From positions 1 to 10,198 of the forward strand of contig JASAOO010002813.1 of assembly GCA_030849075.1 (NCBI GenBank): a DNA stretch of 10,198 nt. Direction: 5' to 3'. Shown in pieces: positions 5,915-10,198 of this stretch. The stretch comes from Zelonia costaricensis (taxonomy: Eukaryota; Euglenozoa; Kinetoplastea; Trypanosomatida; Trypanosomatidae). Position numbers and translations under genes: made by a program. Within the stretch, counting starts at the first letter, position 1, and every line of letters starts with the position of its first letter. Under the pieces are notes generated by a model. That model was not told the origin of the DNA. It saw only the letters and a program-made list of their open reading frames with translations, and made no database searches.

Positions 5915-7089
5915 ATGGAGTCGCTGCACGCTTTTTGGGACTGGGTCAACTACTACCCCAACCACTTCAAGTCCGAGCACGGCCGCGACCTGCTCGACGC
6001 CTACCCGGACTACCCCGTCTACTCCACGATCTTCTTCTGTCTCATCGTCTTCTACCTGCCCGGCTACCTCGAGCGCCACAAGATTCACCTGCCCATCAAG
6101 TACCTCGTTGCCGGCTGGAACCTCTTCCTGTCCGTCGCCTCCATCTACGGCACCCTCCAGGTGACCATGCAGATTCCATACCTGCTCAAGACGCGCACCG
6201 GGCACAACGCCCTGTGCGAGCTGCCCAACGCAGACGGCCGCGACAACAACTTCGTTTCGCAGCGCGCCGCCGTCGTGCACGCGCGCCAGCAGAAGATCGC
6301 GGAGGAGATGCACTTGACGATCAAGTGGATGCGCACCCCCGCTGAGCTGCAGCTGCACGACGCTCAACTCTTCTACGATGGCCCAGCCGCGTTCGCCATC
6401 GCCATGTTTGCGTACCTCAAGACGCCGGAGCTGCTCGACACACTCTTTCTCGTGCTGCAGCGCAAGCCCGTCTCCTTCCTGCACTGGTACCACCACATCG
6501 TCACCGCCGTGTACGTGTGGCAGACGTCGTATGCGCCGATGCCCAGTGGCATCTTCTTCTGCGCCATGAACTACTTTGTGCACTCCATCATGTACTTCTA
6601 CTACTTCCTCGTGATGATGGGGCTGCGCAAGAGCATCCGGCCCTTCGCGCCGGTGATCACGCTGCTGCAGGTGCTGCAGATGTTCTTCGGCATGTATATC
6701 ACGGTGTACACGTACTTCCAGTACTGGCTGGGCCCCGAGTTCAGCGGCACGCTCTTCTACAAGACCTGTGAGCTCGTGCTGAGCAGCCTGTACCCCGTGT
6801 ACTACCAGGCGAAGAGTGTGCTGACGACCGGCGCGATGGCGTCGCAGGTGCCGGCGTACGACATGTCGGACCGCTTCTGGGGCTGCGACGTGGAGGCGAC
6901 AAACATGCGCATGGCCATGANGACCCGACGAACATGCGCATGGGCATGATGATGTACGGCAGCTACTGCGTGCTGTTCGCCGTGCTGTTCAAGGAGCTGT
7001 ACCTGGACAAGCGCGCCCACAAGAACAGCCTCGTGCTCGCGCGCAAGAAACACGTCCAGGCGAAGAGCACGGAAGAGAAGCAGGAGTAG
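5915..7089 (+). CDS. ELO: Fatty acid elongase (ELO family), reading frame broken at an assembly gap
   Basis: A second ELO-family condensing enzyme, with the same ER role as unit 2. The boxes are KTPELLDT at residues 169-176, HWYHH at 190-194, HSIMYFYY at 223-230 and TLLQVLQ at 249-255. The N-terminal 80 residues and the C-terminal half nearly match unit 2. Residues about 80-162 differ strongly and are two residues longer. That segment has its own Lys/Arg/Gln-rich hydrophilic loop (around 108-140) and could contribute to a different chain-length preference, which is inference. The start at 5915 is set by homology with unit 2 and by the lack of any other in-frame ATG after the predicted splice sites. 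The frame runs 335 codons to the N at 6921. The conserved C-terminus then continues in another frame to TAG at 7087-7089, with a short private tail ending EEKQE. Without the 28-nt overlap the product would be about 381 residues. I read the break as an assembly chimera. Confidence 0.93.
6407..6900 (+). repeat. Near-identical elongase block, copy B
   Basis: The partner of the block at 3600-4093, with the same length and no gaps. Two shorter perfectly shared segments lie further 5' in the genes: 47 bp (3180-3226 and 5981-6027) and 58 bp (3285-3342 and 6086-6143). Between the 58-bp segment and this block the two genes are diverged. Confidence 0.9.
6921..6921. other. Single-N assembly gap inside unit 3
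   Basis: The left side reads GAG GCG ACA AAC ATG CGC ATG then GCC ATG A. The right side starts over at GAC CCG ACG AAC ATG CGC and on. The 28 bases before the N are homologous to the bases after it, so the same gene segment is present twice in two variants. The extra 28 + 1 nt account for the frame change. Confidence 0.93.
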
Positions 7090-7432
7090 GCGAGGCCCCG
7101 GCAGTGTCGCTACTCACTCCTGACGAGGGCCAACTGCATGCCGCTCTCCCCCCCCCCTTTCCCCTTCTTCGCCATCCTTCTCCCCTTCTTGCTCTCTTTT
7201 CCTTCGGCCTCAGCGAGTCGCTCTCTGCGAGTCGTGCGAGGGCGTTCGCGGCCCCAGCTCGCCTGAGATGAATGTCACAAATGCGTGTTTTGCGTTTTGT
7301 TATTTTCTTCTGTGTGTGTTTCGGTTTCTCGACGTGCGTGGTGAGCAGCGCCAAGCATCCCTCGTCTCTCACCTACTTTCTCGCTTGCGCTGTCTCTCAC
7401 CCACCCACCTAAAGAGAGACAGAAACACACAC

Positions 7433-7434
<2 letters not shown>

Positions 7435-7469
<35 letters not shown>
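7435..7469. repeat. (AC)n microsatellite in the 3' flank of unit 3
   Basis: An uninterrupted 35-nt AC tract about 345 nt after the unit 3 stop codon, flanked by purine-rich sequence. It is in the opposite orientation to the TG tract at a similar distance downstream of unit 2. Confidence 0.95.
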
Positions 7470-7474
<5 letters not shown>

Positions 7475-7872
7475 CTCCATCGTTCGATCAGCCTCTACGC
7501 TGCGGTTCGGACTGGAGAACGGAAAAGGGGGGAAACGGAAGAGGAGAGTGTTGTTGTGTCGCTGCACGGGTGCCGCGCTCCATCTTTCTTGCTTCTGTCG
7601 GTGGTCGTCGTGTGCTGAGCGAAGGTATGCCCACGCACACACTCATACGCAGCGGCAGAGCATTGGCGGTGCACGAGAGCGCACCAATGCACGGCAATGA
7701 GAAGAGAAAAAAACACAAACAACGGCACTCACGGGCGATGTGGGTTGCCGTGTGTGCCCGTGCGCTGACACACCTCCTGCTCCCCCGCCTTCCTCGCTCC
7801 TCCAGCCGCAGCTTTAGGAATGATCAACGGGCTATTGCCCAACCCCTGTCTGTTGTTGCTTCGTTGAACGCA

Positions 7873-7890
7873 CCCCTTTTTGTAAAGGGG
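7873..7890 (+). other. Small perfect hairpin
   Basis: The arms CCCCTTT (7873-7879) and AAAGGGG (7884-7890) pair over 7 bp around a 4-nt loop (TTGT). It lies in non-coding sequence about 780 nt downstream of unit 3. Whether it is within a transcript UTR is unknown. Confidence 0.4.
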
Positions 7891-9453
7891 GTCGCTGTTT
7901 TCGTTTGTCTCCTTACGAGTTGGTTTGCTGTGCTGTAGGACTGTGATCGCTGCGCCGCGCGAGGCGCGAGGGTCGTCCCTCTTTTTTTTGGTTTTCGTGC
8001 TTTTCTTTCTGTCTCCTGCAATCGCTGTTGCGGTCTATGTGTCGTAGGTCTCCGTGCTGGTATGGCGCGTATCTGTGTGTGCGTGTGTGTACGTGCGATC
8101 GGGTGTTGTCTCCTCCCCCCCCCTCCACCCCCTTTTTCGTTTGGTTAGTCGCTTTTTCTTTCCCTTAGTTATTGCATCTGCTTGTTTGCTGGATGGGTGT
8201 TCGGTCGGCCGTGCTGCACCGAATTCCGCCTTCATGCGCCTTTGATGTGGGTATGTCTATGTGTCTGTCTGTGTGTCTTGATCTGGTCGGCTAGGTGGGT
8301 GAGCAACCTGCGCTGTCCTTCGACTCTTCACTTCCCCACGCTCCCTCTGCGTTTTTTATTTGTTTCTGTTTTTCTTTTGAGGGGGGAGCGGCGACTCTTC
8401 CTTGTCGTTTTCACCTAGTCGAATTCTGCGCTTCCATGTGCACACGACGTGTTTCATGCTCCAGCTTATTTGATGGCTGGGGCCGCACGCTAACTTGCTC
8501 TTTTTTTCCTTATTCTTTGTGCGTGTGTGTATTTGTGATGTGTGGACTCCGCGACTTGTTTGTCCACCTGCTGGAGGGGGGGAGTGGCTGGCTTCCTCCT
8601 TCGTTTTGATCTGTGTTCTTGATTTGCCTCTCTCTCACCTCATCTCTCCCGCCATCGGCAGCCTCGAGACGAGATGCACGCCACGCCCGATGTGATGCCT
8701 CGACATGACAGCCGCGTCGCTGGTGCCCTTCTCATCGTCTCACGCTCCTTCTCCCCTGGCACCTTCTCGGACGCGTTGTGCGCGCGAGCAGGCCGTAGCC
8801 GCACGGCTAGCTGCTCCGTGCGCAGAGGGCGTCAGTGGACGCGCAGTTTACACGAGCTGTGCGAGTAGCTCTTCCCATGCCCCGCGCCTTCGCTCAACTC
8901 CCCACCGATCCCCCGCTTCCCGTTTGGTGGAGAGGAGGAAGCGCTGCTGCTGGCGTGCCCCGGTGGCACAGCCGTGCACTCCGGTGTCCTCTACGCCGCC
9001 ACCCTCTCGAGAGGATGTCACACAGATTCACACACAACCGCGTACGTCGTCCTTCTTTTTTTTTTGTCTCTCCTGTATATGTTTGTGTGTAGCTATCGTT
9101 GCACGCATCCCTGTTTTCTTTTTCTTGTTCCCCCCCCCCCGACATGTGCATACACATGCCTTCCCTCCCCCCCCCCTCCTCCCCACCTTCCTGTGCCTCC
9201 CTCACGTACTCCCCCTTATAGTGCCCTTCGGTATCGTCTGGACTCCACTGCCACGTTCCTCCTCCCTCCTTCACCCCGTTCTCTCCCCCCCCCCAACCCT
9301 CCCTCGTCGCTTAGCTTCACCTCCCCCACCTCCGCCTACACCGATCCCCCCCTGCACCCCACTGTTCCAACCAGACTTCTTCCCCACGTCGCCCGTCAGA
9401 TGGTGCGGTATGTGCTTGTGTGTGTGTGTGTCGAGGTGTGGCACCCGTGCGTA

Positions 9454-9495
9454 CCTTTCCTCTTTTTCTTTTTTTTTGTTTTCTGTTTTGCGGAG
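9454..9495 (+). promoter_or_regulatory. Possible spliced-leader acceptor for a gene beyond the window
   Basis: A long T-rich pyrimidine tract (9454-9489) is followed by the AG at 9494-9495. It resembles the tracts before units 2 and 3, but no convincing coding start follows within the window, so it may be unused. Confidence 0.25.
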
Positions 9496-10198
9496 GCCCA
9501 ATTTCGTCGCGAGCGAACTTGGCTGAGGTACTTCGAACTCGCTTTCTGCTGGCCCTGCGTTGCCGGCGCGCACCTCCCTCTGGTCTTCACTGGTGAATCC
9601 TGTCCTGTTTTCATCTCTTTTTTTGAAAAACACTGGAAAGGAGAACGACGTCGTGCGTGGCGTCTGCAGACTATCCGTGGTCGTCGAGGAAAGCGACACC
9701 GGGTGTCTGCGTGCCACCGAAGCGCGTGTGCTGCGCCGAGACTTACACGAAACTGTCTGCGTGTGTTTGTTGTTGCTGATGAAGCACCGACACCCTTTGC
9801 GCCACCCATGCACTACACGTGTGGAGTGCCGCCCCGCCCCCCCCCCCCTCACGCTGCCGCTGCAGGTGTCGGGGCCGCGCCAGAGGCGGCACGCGAGCGC
9901 GCTCTGGCTCTCGCGCGCAGGTCAGCTGTGGGAGGTGGCGGAACATCCCGCGCCCTCCCCTACTCAAGTGGCCCTCTTTCCCCTCCCCCACTCCCTACCC
10001 TCACACAAGAAGCGGACACAAAAGAGAAAAAGCATCGACGCACTTCATGGCATCATGACTTCTCCACGTACGCGGCACGTTGGGAAGCTGGACAGCCTCT
10101 ACGTCGGCTCCCGTGGCATCTCAAGCAACCTTACTGGCCGAGAGGCGCACGCCCTGTGTGTGTGTGTGCTCAGGTTCACCCTCTGCTCCGCTAGCGCT

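Larger units (their letters stand above)
7090..10198. other. Gene-free 3' flank of unit 3
   Basis: About 3.1 kb with no gene I can support. It begins with the 3' UTR of unit 3. It has a (CA)n tract at 7435-7469, a hairpin at 7873-7890, many poly-C and poly-T runs, and two stretches of ordinary complexity (about 8640-9030 and 9490-9950). Those two stretches carry no recognisable protein motif in any frame. Several poly-pyrimidine + AG sites occur (for example 8167-8168 and 9494-9495) and could serve a gene beyond the window. The longest open frames are Pro/Ser/Leu/Cys-rich low-complexity translations. Confidence 0.75.

Noticed and set aside
5876..6583. 235-codon − strand frame over unit 3
   Set aside because: Antisense shadow of the elongase; its end is the translated AC microsatellite (Cys-Val repeats).
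4094..6921. Units 2 and 3 as frameshifted pseudogenes or programmed frameshift sites
   Set aside because: Each break coincides exactly with an N and with homologous duplicated bases, so an assembly join explains it fully. All catalytic boxes are intact.
8974..10194. 406-codon open frame near the window end
   Set aside because: Mixed low-complexity translation that runs through poly-C, poly-T and GT tracts, with no recognisable domain.

Overview
The window looks like nuclear DNA of a trypanosomatid, most likely Leishmania or a close relative. The evidence is intronless genes with GC-rich third codon positions, all on one strand. They are separated by long pyrimidine-rich, gene-free stretches full of (GT)n/(CA)n microsatellites, and poly-pyrimidine + AG trans-splice acceptor signals lie in front of the start codons. 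The genus is inferred from style and gene content, not from a database match.

The only genes I can support are three units of a tandem array of ELO-family fatty acid elongases, all on the + strand. Unit 1 (1-170) is the 3' end only. Unit 2 (3114-4293) and unit 3 (5915-7089) carry all four ELO signature boxes (KxxExxDT, HxxHH, HxxMYxYY, TxxQxxQ). Such enzymes condense malonyl-CoA with an acyl-CoA in the ER membrane. In trypanosomatids a set of elongases builds fatty acids stepwise, so an array of diverged copies fits enzymes with different chain-length ranges.

Units 2 and 3 are each broken by a single N (4094 and 6921) at almost the same codon. Sequence on the two sides of each N is homologous and overlapping: 6 nt are repeated at the first and 28 nt at the second. 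The left flank encodes a VEAT(N) variant and the right flank belongs to a DPTN variant. This is the signature of contig ends joined inside a collapsed tandem repeat, not of real frameshifts. Each of these two gene models is therefore probably a chimera, and further array copies may be missing at each N.

Layout: 1-170 unit 1 tail; 171-3113 gene-free spacer with microsatellites, C-run clusters and the unit 2 splice signals; 3114-4293 unit 2; 4294-5914 spacer with a 42-nt (TG)n, a strong C-run cluster at 5552-5589, two alternative acceptors and a (CA)n tract just before the start codon; 5915-7089 unit 3; 7090-10198 gene-free 3' flank with (CA)n, a small hairpin and two islands of ordinary complexity. 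The many open frames in the spacers are low-complexity runs of Ser/Pro/Leu/Cys/Val or Thr-His and I do not call them genes. I see no RNA genes, no CRISPR and no recognisable mobile element.
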